Shown: one piece after another, positions 1 through 7,506 of the stretch
Position numbering within the stretch: position 1 is the stretch's first letter
Layout of the letters: the number at the start of each line of letters is the position of its first letter
NCBI RefSeq assembly: GCF_014649915.1
Contig: NZ_BMTY01000014.1
Location: forward strand, 62,383 to 126,382
Origin: Streptomyces toxytricini
GTDB lineage: Bacteria; Actinomycetota; Actinomycetes; Streptomycetales; Streptomycetaceae
Direction of reading: 5' to 3'
DNA: 64,000 nt
Position numbers and translations under genes: made by a program
The notes under the pieces: generated by a model
Seen by the model: the letters and a program-made list of their open reading frames with translations, nothing else
Databases searched by the model: none
Told to the model about the DNA's origin: nothing

Positions 1-696
1 AACTACGCCCTCCTGCGCCGCCTCTGGGACGAGGACACCGTCACCTGGAAGGGCAAGTTCCGCACGCCGCTGCAGTCCTTCACCTCCACCCCCCGCCCCC
101 TCGACGGCGTCGCCCCCTTCGTATGGCACGGCTCCATCCGCTCCCCGGAGATCGCCGAGCAGGCCGCCTACTACGGCGACGGCTTCTTCCACAACAACAT
201 CTTCTGGCCGGCCTCCCACACCCGGCAGATGGTCAACCTCTACCGTCAGCGCTACGCCCACTACGGCCACGGCACCCCCGAGCAGGCCGTCGTCGGCCTC
301 GGCGGCCACGTGTTCATGCGCCGCAACTCCCAGGACGCGGTCCGCGAGTTCCGCCCGTACTTCGACAACGCCCCGGTGTACGGCCACGGCCCCTCCCTCG
401 AGGAGTTCGCCTCCCAGACGCCCCTCACCGTCGGCTCGCCCCAGCAGGTCATCGAGCGGACCCTCTCCTTCCGGGACTACGTCGGCGACTACCAGCGCCA
501 GCTGTTCCTGATGGACCACGCCGGCCTGCCCCTGAAGACCGTCCTGGAGCAGATCGACATGCTCGGCGAGGAGGTCGTGCCCGTCCTGCGCAAGGAGTTC
601 GCGAGCCTCCGCCCGGCCGGCGTGCCGGACGCGCCCACCCACTCGGCCCGCGTCGCCGCGGCCCGGGAGACCCCGAAGGAGAAGACGCAGGCATGA
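1..696 (+). CDS. LLM-class flavin-dependent monooxygenase (CE1758 type), 5' truncated by window
   Basis: The frame is open from the first base, so the N-terminus lies outside the window; about 231 residues are visible. The fold is that of bacterial luciferase-like monooxygenases, which use reduced FMN and oxygen to oxidise an organic substrate. Visible family-like stretches include the FVWHGSIRSPEIAEQAAYYG segment and the late VGSPQQVIERTLSFRDYVGD segment, typical of the F420/FMN barrel C-terminal half. The stop overlaps the start of the next gene (ATGA), and that gene is an FMN reductase, so the two probably form a two-component monooxygenase. This pairing matches the CE1758/CE1759 families known from actinobacteria. 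The substrate cannot be read from the sequence. Confidence 0.85.
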   Translation, partial: NYALLRRLWDEDTVTWKGKFRTPLQSFTSTPRPLDGVAPFVWHGSIRSPEIAEQAAYYGDGFFHNNIFWPASHTRQMVNLYRQRYAHYGHGTPEQAVVGLGGHVFMRRNSQDAVREFRPYFDNAPVYGHGPSLEEFASQTPLTVGSPQQVIERTLSFRDYVGDYQRQLFLMDHAGLPLKTVLEQIDMLGEEVVPVLRKEFASLRPAGVPDAPTHSARVAAARETPKEKTQA

Positions 697-1346
697 AGCT
701 CATCGCCGTATCGGCCGGACTGGGCTCGCCCTCCTCGACCCGGCTGCTCGCCGACCGGCTCACCGCCGCGACGCTGATGCACGTCGACGCCGAGCCCGAG
801 GTGATCGAACTGCGTGACCTGGCAACCGAGATCGCCCGGCACTTCACCACCGGGTTCCCGCCCGCACGCCTGGCCGCCGCGCTCGACGCGGTGGCCGCCG
901 CGGACGGCCTGATCGCCGTGACGCCGGTCTTCGCGGCTTCGTACAGCGGCCTGTTCAAGTCGTTCTTCGACGTCCTCGACAAGGACGCCCTCACCGGGAA
1001 GCCGGTGCTCCTCGGCGCGACCGGCGGCACGGCCCGCCACTCCCTGGCCACCGAGCACGCCCTGCGCCCGCTGTTCACGTACCTGCGCGCGCTCGCCGTG
1101 CCGACCGCCGTGTACGCGGCCTCGGAGGACTGGGGCGAGGAGGGCCTCGACCGGCGGATCGCCCGCGCGGGTGCGGAACTGGCCCGCTTCATGGCACCGG
1201 CCGACCGGGCCGGCGCCCCCGACACGGACACCGCCGCGGCGATCGCCCCCCGGTCGCTGACGGGCGCGATCACGTCGGTGGACCCGGCGGACGGCTTCGA
1301 GGTCGTGCCGTTCGCCCAGCGCCTGGAGGCCCTGCGGGTCCGGTAG
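693..1346 (+). CDS. NADPH-dependent FMN reductase (CE1759 type)
   Basis: A 217-residue flavodoxin-like reductase. The N-terminus MKLIAVSAGLGSPSSTRLLA is the FMN phosphate-binding loop, and the segment AADGLIAVTPVFAASYSGLF is the second flavin-contact region of the family. It would supply reduced FMN to the monooxygenase encoded immediately upstream, with which it overlaps by 4 bases (ATGA), implying translational coupling. A perfect 17-bp hairpin lies 45 bases after the stop, so the pair ends a transcription unit. Family and pairing are well supported; the nicotinamide preference is inferred. Confidence 0.88.
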   Translation: MKLIAVSAGLGSPSSTRLLADRLTAATLMHVDAEPEVIELRDLATEIARHFTTGFPPARLAAALDAVAAADGLIAVTPVFAASYSGLFKSFFDVLDKDALTGKPVLLGATGGTARHSLATEHALRPLFTYLRALAVPTAVYAASEDWGEEGLDRRIARAGAELARFMAPADRAGAPDTDTAAAIAPRSLTGAITSVDPADGFEVVPFAQRLEALRVR

Positions 1347-1390
1347 CCGGCCCGCCCGTGCGCCCACACGGACCCCGGCACAGACGGAAA

Positions 1391-1429
1391 CGGCTGCCGC
1401 CCCGGCGATCCACGCCGGGGCGGCAGCCG
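1391..1429. terminator. Strong hairpin, likely terminator
   Basis: Perfect 17-bp inverted repeat (arms 1391-1407 and 1413-1429) with a 5-base loop, placed after the FMN reductase. No U-tract follows, as is common in Streptomyces. Confidence 0.75.
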
Positions 1430-1461
1430 TCAACGCAACGACCCCGAGGCATACTTCCGGG

Positions 1462-2088
1462 ATGACGACCACCCCGCGGGCCTCCTGGCAGAACACCACG
1501 CACGACTGGGCGAGCGCCGTCGACCTCGGCCACCTGGAGCACATCCGCCGGAACCCGGCCGTCTACGCCCCGGGCGGCACCACGCACCTCGCCCTCGAAG
1601 TCGTCGCCTACGCGGCCGACGAGGCCGCGTCGGGCAACGGCGGCCACTGCCGTCTCACCCTCCACCCCGACGGCTCCGTCACCGTCGCGGACGACGGGCG
1701 CGGCACGGACACCCGCCTCGACGAACACGGGCACCCGGTGAAGAAGCCGGTCATGGCGACGAAGGACCTCCGGTTCTTCGACCACCCCGCCGCGCCGCCC
1801 CTGCCCGACGCCCACGCCCGGCGGGGCATGTCCGTCGTGGCCGCGCTCAGCACGTGGCTCGTCCACACCAACCGCCGCCGCAACGGGGCCTGGACGCAGC
1901 GGTACGAACACGGTGTGCCCGCCACCGGCCTGCACCCCGTCCCGGACGACGGCACGACCGGCACCACCGTCCACTTCCTCCCCGCCCGCGCGCTGCGGGA
2001 CGCGGGCGGCCCGACGACCGACGACCTGGCCCGGCTGACGGCGGCGTGGCCGCACATCTCCGTGCAGATCGACGACCGCCGCACCTGA
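1462..2088 (+). CDS. Stand-alone GyrB-like GHKL ATPase domain protein
   Basis: 208 residues that align by eye with only the N-terminal ATPase domain of DNA gyrase B. It has the opening HIRRNPAVY (GyrB: VRKRPGMYIG), the N-box region LALEVVAYAADEAASG, the ATP-lid aspartate motif DGSVTVADDGRGTD, and RRGMSVVAALSTWL where GyrB has GLHGVG. The transducer, TOPRIM and DNA-binding domains are missing, so it cannot be a topoisomerase alone. The glycine loop RRGMSVV is weaker than GLHGVG. It may bind ATP as a signalling or decoy protein; the role is unknown. It starts 32 bases after the hairpin and stands alone on this strand. Confidence 0.7.
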   Translation: MTTTPRASWQNTTHDWASAVDLGHLEHIRRNPAVYAPGGTTHLALEVVAYAADEAASGNGGHCRLTLHPDGSVTVADDGRGTDTRLDEHGHPVKKPVMATKDLRFFDHPAAPPLPDAHARRGMSVVAALSTWLVHTNRRRNGAWTQRYEHGVPATGLHPVPDDGTTGTTVHFLPARALRDAGGPTTDDLARLTAAWPHISVQIDDRRT

Positions 2089-2112
2089 CCCCCGGACCCG
2101 CGGCCCGGCGGG

Positions 2113-3228
2113 CTACGGCAGGCCCGCCTCGCCCACCGTCAGCCGGGCGCACTCGGCCACGACCTCCGGCAGCCCGCCGCGCTCCTCCAGCAGCCGGCGC
2201 TGTACGCGGGCCCCGTTGCCCCGTTCCAACAGCTCCGCAACGCCCTTGCGGGCGGCTGCTGCGTCCCCGCTGTCCTCCAGGGCCTCGCCCACATGGTCCA
2301 TCAGCGCCTCGACCACCGCCTCCGCCGGGGCCTGCCTCATGGTGCGGGGGTCGACGAGCGGGCCGTCCAGGCCCGACTTGCCCGCCCGCCACGACGCGAG
2401 CCGCAGCAGGCCGACGCCGATCCGGGCCGGCGGCTCGCCCGCCCGCCAGGCGCGTGCCGCGGTCTCCACCAGCGCGCGGGCCAGGGTGGCCAGCAGCACG
2501 GGCTCGGAGGGGTCCAGGCACACGTCGGCCGTGCGCAGCTCCACCGTCGGGTACGTCGCCGACAGGCGGGCGTCGAAGTACACCATCCCCGCATCGCGCA
2601 GGACGCCCGTGCCGAGCATGTCCCGGACCTGCTCGTGGTAGCGGTCGGCACTGCCGAAGACCTCCACCGGCCCGGCGGACGGCCACCGGTTCCACACGCG
2701 GCTGCGGTAGCTGCCGTACCCGCTGTCCTGGCCCTGCCAGAAGGGGGAGTTCGCGCTCATGGCCGTCAGGACGGGCAGCCAGGGGCGGATACGGTCCAGT
2801 ACGGCCACGCCCTCCTCGTCGGACTCCACCGACACGTGGACGTGGCAGCCGCAGGTCAGCTGCTCCTGCTCGGTCAGGCCGAACTGCTCGCCCACCCAGC
2901 GGTAGCGCTCCCCGGGGCTCCTCGACGGCTCCACCGGCAGGGGCGAGGTGGCGAGCGCGGCGACCGCCGCCCCGGCCTCCCCGGCGTGGCGCGCGGCCTC
3001 CGCCCGCCACCGGGTGATCTCCTCGGCGAGCTCGCCCATCTGCGTCACGGGCCGGGTCGCGAACTCGACCTGCTCGTTCTTCAGCTCCCGCTCGAAGACC
3101 TCCTCGCCCCCGCCGGGCGCCATGCGCGCCGCCTCCAGCACGGCGGCCGCGAGCGCGATCGGCTCCCCGGTCCGGGGGCTGACCAGCAGCAGCTCCTCTT
3201 CCACGCCCACACTGCGCACACCCGTCAC
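2113..3228 (-). CDS. Carboxylate-amine ligase / glutamate-cysteine ligase, YbdK type
   Basis: 371 residues of the GCS2/YbdK family (ATP-grasp-like glutamate-cysteine ligase fold). The N-terminus GVEEELLLVSPRTGEP, the central CGCHVHVSVESDEEGVAVLD and the YPTVELRTADVCLDP segment are family signatures; the Cys-His-Val-His metal/substrate region is intact. Enzymes of this family have weak glutamate-cysteine ligase activity, and actinobacteria use mycothiol, so the physiological substrate is uncertain. The start is a GTG at 3226-3228 that overlaps the TGA of an upstream 32-residue ORF (GTGA), indicating coupled translation. The 3' end converges on the GyrB-like gene with a 24-base gap. Confidence 0.85.
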   Translation of the reverse strand: MTGVRSVGVEEELLLVSPRTGEPIALAAAVLEAARMAPGGGEEVFERELKNEQVEFATRPVTQMGELAEEITRWRAEAARHAGEAGAAVAALATSPLPVEPSRSPGERYRWVGEQFGLTEQEQLTCGCHVHVSVESDEEGVAVLDRIRPWLPVLTAMSANSPFWQGQDSGYGSYRSRVWNRWPSAGPVEVFGSADRYHEQVRDMLGTGVLRDAGMVYFDARLSATYPTVELRTADVCLDPSEPVLLATLARALVETAARAWRAGEPPARIGVGLLRLASWRAGKSGLDGPLVDPRTMRQAPAEAVVEALMDHVGEALEDSGDAAAARKGVAELLERGNGARVQRRLLEERGGLPEVVAECARLTVGEAGLP

Positions 3229-3323
3229 CGGCGGCCTCCCGCATGCCGGCCGCCCTCACGCCTGGTGACGGTGAGGAGCACGGCCACCAGCATCGGCACG
3301 GTGAGCAGCACCACGTTTGCCAT
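3225..3323 (-). CDS. 32-residue membrane micro-ORF, coupled to the YbdK-type ligase
   Basis: ATG preceded by AGGGAAGG at good spacing, then a hydrophobic start (MANVVLLTVPMLVAVLLTVT) followed by a basic Arg/Gly tail. Its TGA shares bases with the GTG of the ligase gene. It may be a small membrane peptide or a leader whose translation delivers ribosomes to the ligase start. No family recognised. Confidence 0.5.
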   Translation of the reverse strand: MANVVLLTVPMLVAVLLTVTRREGGRHAGGRR

Positions 3324-3508
3324 GACGAACCTTCCCTGTCGACGAGCAGGATGCCTACTGTCTGGCCACTCGACGCGATCGCAAACCCCCGACCCGCCGA
3401 ACGTGTGGCGGCGACCGCACTCAAAGGCGTACTTATAGAAGGAAGCTCAATCCCTTATTCAACTTATGGAAGGATGGTGTCGACCAGACGGACGAGCGGG
3501 GAGCGGCG

Positions 3509-4213
3509 ATGAAGACGATCGGGCTGATCGGCGGAATGAGCTGGGAGTCGACGGCGGAGTACTACCGCCTCCTGAACGAGTTCACGCGCGACCGCCTCGG
3601 CGGACTCCACTCGGCCCGCTGCGTGCTCTACTCGGTGGACTTCGCGGACATCGAGCAGCTCCAGGTCCAGGGACGCTGGGCGGAGGCCGGCGACGCCCTG
3701 GCCGCCGCGGCCGGATCCCTGGAGGCGGCCGGCGCCGACATGGTGCTCATCTGCACGAACACCATGCACAAGGTCGCCGACACCGTCGCGGCGGCGGTGT
3801 CCGTCCCGCTGCTGCACCTGGCCGACGCCACGGCAGCCGCCGTCCGTGCCTCGGGCCTGCGCCGGGTCGGCCTGCTCGGCACGGCATTCACCATGGAGCA
3901 GGACTTCTACCGCGGCCGCCTCGAAGCGGCGGGCCTCGGCGTCACCGTCCCGGACGCCGAGGGCCGCGCCCTCGTCCACCAGGTGATCTACGAGGAACTC
4001 TGCCGCGGCACCATCCGCGAGGAATCCCGCGCCGCCTACCGGAAGGTCATCCGGAACCTGGTGTCCGCCGGCGCGGAAGGCATCATCCTCGGCTGCACGG
4101 AAATCGAACTCCTCATAGGCCCCGAGGACAGCCCGGTCCCCCTCTTCCCCACGTCCCGCCTCCACGCCGAAGCAGCCGTAGCCGCCGCCCTCGCCTGCCC
4201 GGGCATCAGGTGA
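3509..4213 (+). CDS. Aspartate/glutamate racemase family protein
   Basis: 234 residues, PLP-independent racemase fold made of two alpha/beta lobes. The N-terminus MKTIGLIGGMSWESTAEYY is the classic opening of this family. The two catalytic cysteines are visible at C82 (LICTNTMHK) and C196 (ILGCTEIEL). Such enzymes interconvert L- and D-amino acids by two-base proton transfer; the YgeA/RacX branch has broad specificity. The start ATG follows a GGGGAG-type site. Its last 8 bases overlap the end of the convergent phosphatase gene. Confidence 0.9.
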   Translation: MKTIGLIGGMSWESTAEYYRLLNEFTRDRLGGLHSARCVLYSVDFADIEQLQVQGRWAEAGDALAAAAGSLEAAGADMVLICTNTMHKVADTVAAAVSVPLLHLADATAAAVRASGLRRVGLLGTAFTMEQDFYRGRLEAAGLGVTVPDAEGRALVHQVIYEELCRGTIREESRAAYRKVIRNLVSAGAEGIILGCTEIELLIGPEDSPVPLFPTSRLHAEAAVAAALACPGIR

Positions 4214-4718
4214 GGGTCTCCAGGTCGACGAGGAGCCGGGCAACGGTGAGCCCCGTGGCGAGGTAGTCCGCGAAGAGCGGGTTGTTCAGGGCTGAGGGCG
4301 ACCGCTTCTTCCGGATGTCCTTGATGGCTGTGGTCGTCTCCCAACCCAGCTCGACGAGGGCTTGCGCCACGACCAGACCGGAGCGGTTGTAGCCGGCATT
4401 GCACCGGACCAGGACGGTCCGCCCGGCCCGCACCGCGCGGGCGGCAGCCCCGGCGAGCTGCTGGACGCTGTGCAGCTGCGCGGCCGTGAGCGGGCCGTCC
4501 GGAATCTCCGCGACCAGGTGCTCGACGCCGGGAGACGGCCCGTGGCCAGGACGGCTGAACAAGCTGATGACGGGCCCGAACTCGGTGCCGACGACCACCG
4601 GGTGGCCGTCGCCCAGGGCGTCGGTCCAGTAGTGACCGCCCATCCAGAGCCCCGTTGCGACCTCGTTCCAGGGGGCGCCCGGATTGGGCACCCCTCGGTC
4701 CTCGTGGCGTGTCTTCAA
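4206..4718 (-). CDS. Dual-specificity / tyrosine phosphatase-like protein
   Basis: 170 residues from the chosen TTG start. The Cys-X5-Arg phosphate loop is visible as RCNAGYNRSG (C106, R112), with a candidate general-acid Asp in IPDGPL (D74); the His that usually precedes the Cys is replaced by Arg. The fold would be a cysteine-based protein phosphatase acting on cytoplasmic phosphoproteins. The TTG at 4716-4718 was chosen because GGGGGAGG sits just upstream; an in-frame start at 4787 would add a glycine-rich 23-residue extension and has no clear ribosome site. Convergent with the racemase gene. Confidence 0.7.
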   Translation of the reverse strand: MKTRHEDRGVPNPGAPWNEVATGLWMGGHYWTDALGDGHPVVVGTEFGPVISLFSRPGHGPSPGVEHLVAEIPDGPLTAAQLHSVQQLAGAAARAVRAGRTVLVRCNAGYNRSGLVVAQALVELGWETTTAIKDIRKKRSPSALNNPLFADYLATGLTVARLLVDLETLT

Positions 4719-4810
4719 GGTGCCTCCCCCAGACGGGCGAGAAAGCAACGTCCCGCCCCCGGCCTCCGACTCGACCAAGGATGACACCGCAACGTCCGTT
4801 TACCGGGCGC

Positions 4811-4841
4811 TTGACCTTGACACCGTGGCAAGGGCTTCACT
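4811..4841 (+). promoter_or_regulatory. MerR-type promoter/operator with 19-bp spacer
   Basis: TTGACC (4811-4816) and TTCACT (4836-4841) are separated by exactly 19 bases, the over-long spacer diagnostic of MerR-controlled promoters. Within it lies CCTTGACACCGTGGCAAGG (4815-4833), a 19-bp near-perfect palindrome. It drives the HEAT-repeat gene and the MerR gene just downstream, so autoregulation is likely. Confidence 0.8.
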
Positions 4842-4862
4842 GCCGGCCAGGAGGTGGTTCCC

Positions 4863-5525
4863 ATGACCACGTCGGAAACCGACCCGCAGGCCCTGCGCGC
4901 CCTTGCGGCGCTCGCGCACGGCGACCCGTCCGTCCGGCTGCGGGCGGCGCTCGCGGTCGGCTCGGCGCCCGGCCCCGGCAACGTCCGCCCGCTCATCGGG
5001 CGGTGCGGCGTCGAGCCCGAGTTCCCCGTGCGCGAAATGCTCACCTGGGCGCTCACCCGCCACGGGGCCTCGGCGACCGTGCCGCTGCTGGTCGACGAGG
5101 TGCGCTCGGGGCAGGGGCAGGCGCGGAGTCAGGCGCTGCACACCCTTTCCAAGATCGGGGACCGGCGGGCGTGGCCGGTGATCACGCCCGCCCTGCTCGC
5201 CGACCCCGACGACGAGGTGGCCCGCAGCGCCTGGCGGGCCGCGGTGGTCCTCGTACCCGACGGGGAGGAGCAGGCCCTGGCCGTAGGGTTGGCCACGCAG
5301 CTCGGGCGCGGCGGACGCGAGACGCAGCTGAGCCTCAGCCGGGCGCTGGTCGCGCTCCGGGAGGCGATGCTGCCGGCCGTGGACGCCGCGACGCGGCATC
5401 CCGACCCCCGCGTCCGCACGCACGCGCTGGCCACGGAGCGGCTGCGGCGCGACCCGGACGCCGGGTTCGAGTTCGCGATCGAGGAGGCGAAACGCGTCAC
5501 GGCCCTCGGCGGGGCCGGACAGTGA
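4863..5525 (+). CDS. HEAT-repeat protein
   Basis: 220 residues composed of alternating short helices rich in Ala, Leu and Arg, such as DPSVRLRAALAVG, DPDDEVARSAWRAAVVL and HPDPRVRTHALATERL, typical of PBS-lyase/HEAT repeats. These form a curved protein-binding scaffold. ATG at 4863 was chosen for the AGGAGG at 4849-4854. It is the first gene of an operon with a MerR regulator that also carries HEAT repeats, 13 bases downstream, suggesting a physical or functional interaction between the two. No catalytic motif is visible. Confidence 0.75.
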   Translation: MTTSETDPQALRALAALAHGDPSVRLRAALAVGSAPGPGNVRPLIGRCGVEPEFPVREMLTWALTRHGASATVPLLVDEVRSGQGQARSQALHTLSKIGDRRAWPVITPALLADPDDEVARSAWRAAVVLVPDGEEQALAVGLATQLGRGGRETQLSLSRALVALREAMLPAVDAATRHPDPRVRTHALATERLRRDPDAGFEFAIEEAKRVTALGGAGQ

Positions 5526-5538
5526 GGGGCGGCAGGCA

Positions 5539-6546
5539 GTGTTGATCGGCGACGTCGCGCGGCGCTCCGGCGTCAGCGCCCGCATGCTCCGGCACTACGA
5601 ATCGCTCGGCCTGGTGCGTCCGGAGGTGCGGACCGCCTCCGGCTACCGGGAGTACTCCGACGCGGACATCCGGCGCATCTTCCACATCGAGAGCCTGCGC
5701 TCCCTCGGGCTGTCGCTGCGCGACGTCGGCCGTGCACTCGACGACCCCGGCTTCGCGCCCGCCGGACTCGTCGAGGACCTCATCGGCCGGACGCGGGAGC
5801 GCATCGCGGCCGAGACCGAGCTGCTCACGCGGCTGAGCCGGATCGGCGCCGCGGAGCCGGGCGACTGGGAGGACGTCCTGCAGACCGTCGCCCTGCTGCA
5901 GGCACTGACCTCGCACAGCGCGGGAGCCCGGCAGCGCGCGGCCCTGTCGGCGGCCGCCGAGGCCCCCGTACCGGTGGAGGCGCTGGTGGAGGCCGCGCTC
6001 GGCGAGGCGGACCCGCACGTCGCCGGAGCCCTCCGATGGGCCCTGGCGCAGGCGGGCGGCGACGTGCCGGTACTGCTCGGGGAGGGTTTGCGCTCGGCGG
6101 CGCCCGAGGTGCGCGAACGCGCCGTCCGGGCCCTCGCCGAGATCCCGGGCGGCGAGGCGACCGCACTCCTGGCGGAGGCGCTCACCGGCCCCGACACGGA
6201 GGTACGCTGCCGCGCGGCCCTGGCGCTCGGGGCGCGCGGCGCGGCCGGCGCGGTCCCGGTGCTCATCACCATGGTCGTCGAGGACCGCAGCGACGCCGAC
6301 GCGGCCGACGCACTGGCCGCCCTGGCGGGCGATCACGCCCTGGCGGACCGCATCGCCGCCGCCCTGGTCGACCGCCTCGGCGACCCGACCACCCCCGCGC
6401 CCGCCCGCCGCCGCCTGATCCAGGCCCTCGCGGACGTCCCCGGCGCCGCGGCCGACCGCGCCCTCGCCGACCTCTCCCACGACGGGGACCGGGTCGTCGC
6501 CTCCACGGCGGCGTACGTGCTCGGCCTGCGCGGCGCGGGCCGGTAG
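5539..6546 (+). CDS. MerR-family regulator with C-terminal HEAT repeats
   Basis: 335 residues, GTG start. Residues 1-70 are a MerR winged helix (DVARRSGVSARMLRHYESLG, then TASGYREYSDADIRRI), followed by a dimerisation helix to about 115. The rest is HEAT-like repeats (for example APEVRERAVRALAEIPGGEA and DTEVRCRAALALG) instead of a small ligand-binding domain. No metal-binding Cys cluster is seen. It probably binds the 19-bp-spacer promoter at 4811-4841 and controls its own operon. The upstream gene encodes a separate HEAT protein, which could be the effector that the repeats contact. Confidence 0.85.
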   Translation: MLIGDVARRSGVSARMLRHYESLGLVRPEVRTASGYREYSDADIRRIFHIESLRSLGLSLRDVGRALDDPGFAPAGLVEDLIGRTRERIAAETELLTRLSRIGAAEPGDWEDVLQTVALLQALTSHSAGARQRAALSAAAEAPVPVEALVEAALGEADPHVAGALRWALAQAGGDVPVLLGEGLRSAAPEVRERAVRALAEIPGGEATALLAEALTGPDTEVRCRAALALGARGAAGAVPVLITMVVEDRSDADAADALAALAGDHALADRIAAALVDRLGDPTTPAPARRRLIQALADVPGAAADRALADLSHDGDRVVASTAAYVLGLRGAGR

Positions 6547-6694
6547 CCGGCCGCGGTACGCCCTCGGCCCCCCCTCCAGGGTCTGTCGCAAGAGCGGATC
6601 AAGGTTGTGCATGATCGCGGGCTGCGGCGCGTGGACAACAGTGCCGGCCGCTGCCATCGACGAACGGCTGTGACCAGCACCGTCACGACGGCCC

Positions 6695-7151
6695 TCAGAC
6701 GACGTCGAATTCGTTGCCCTCGGGGTCCTGCATGGCGGCGGCGTAGAGCCCCACGTCCGGCTCATCCTTGATCCGCAGCACGGTGGCACCAGCTTTGACC
6801 AGCCGCTCCACCGCGGTACTGACCCGCTGTGTGCGGACGTCCAGCGGGACGTCACGGCCCCCGCCGACCCTCAGGTCGAAGTGCCACCGGTTCTTGGCGA
6901 CCTTCAGCTCCGGAACCTGCTGGAACCACACCCTCGGTCCGCGTCCCGCGGGATCGATGATCGACTCCGGAACATCCCCGGCACCGGCCGGCAACTCTGT
7001 CTCGGGGACCCCCATGGCTGTCCAAGTAGGCGCGCCACGTGGTGTGCCCGCCCGGTGGAGGCTCAGGCACGTATCCCAGGGCCTCGGCCCAGAAGGTGAC
7101 CATTCTCTGCGGATCGGAGCAGTCGATCGTCAGCTGCACTGTCATCTCCAT
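6695..7151 (-). pseudogene. VOC-family (glyoxalase-like) protein, frameshifted
   Basis: The first part reads MTVQLTIDCSDPQRMVTFWA and continues to a Leu-Asp-Ser-His-Gly, then the frame is lost; a second frame resumes with GVPETELPAGAGDVPES and runs to PEGNEFDVV, a typical VOC C-terminus with the metal-binding Glu. The break maps to a run of five C on the + strand at 7009-7013; removing one base restores a continuous protein of about 150 residues. Either a real one-base insertion or a sequencing error in a homopolymer. Starts at 7151 or 7145 are both possible. Confidence 0.75.
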
Positions 7152-7204
7152 CCTCGGAGCATCCCAGGCAGGTCTGACAGACGGCCCACTTCCGCAACAC
7201 GCCC

Positions 7205-7390
7205 TCAGTCGCCCCCGCCCCCGCCTCCGCAGGACGAGCCGCAGGACGAACCGCACGCCGCGCCGCCGCCTCCCGAGGAGCCGCCGCCGCTCCACCAGCT
7301 CTTGCGCCGCTTCGAGCGACGCCCATCCGAGAGCCATACCTTGAAGCCCACCACGACGATGACCACTGCGATGGCCAGGACGACTTCCAT
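7205..7390 (-). CDS. Small membrane protein with Gly/Ser/Cys tail
   Basis: 61 residues: one N-terminal transmembrane helix (MEVVLAIAVVIVVVGFKVWL), a basic patch (GRRSKRRK) and a tail of Gly/Ser runs with three Cys (AACGSSCGSSCGGGG). Coding bias is strong and a GGGGGG-containing site precedes the ATG. Similar Gly/Cys tails occur on other actinobacterial membrane proteins of unknown function. No family assigned. Confidence 0.5.
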   Translation of the reverse strand: MEVVLAIAVVIVVVGFKVWLSDGRRSKRRKSWWSGGGSSGGGGAACGSSCGSSCGGGGGGD

Positions 7391-7506
7391 CCTCTGACCC
7401 CCCCGTTCTCTCTCCGTACCGGTCGTGCCCCGACGATGCCCTGTGCGGCATCCCGTCGAAGCCCGGTTTGAGCAAGTTCAGAGGTTGGGGCCGTGCCCGG
7501 GATGCG

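Noticed and set aside
6560..6690. Possible insertion-sequence remnant beginning GGGTCTGTCGCAAGAG
   Set aside because: No matching inverted end, target duplication or transposase fragment is visible; it may just be intergenic sequence.
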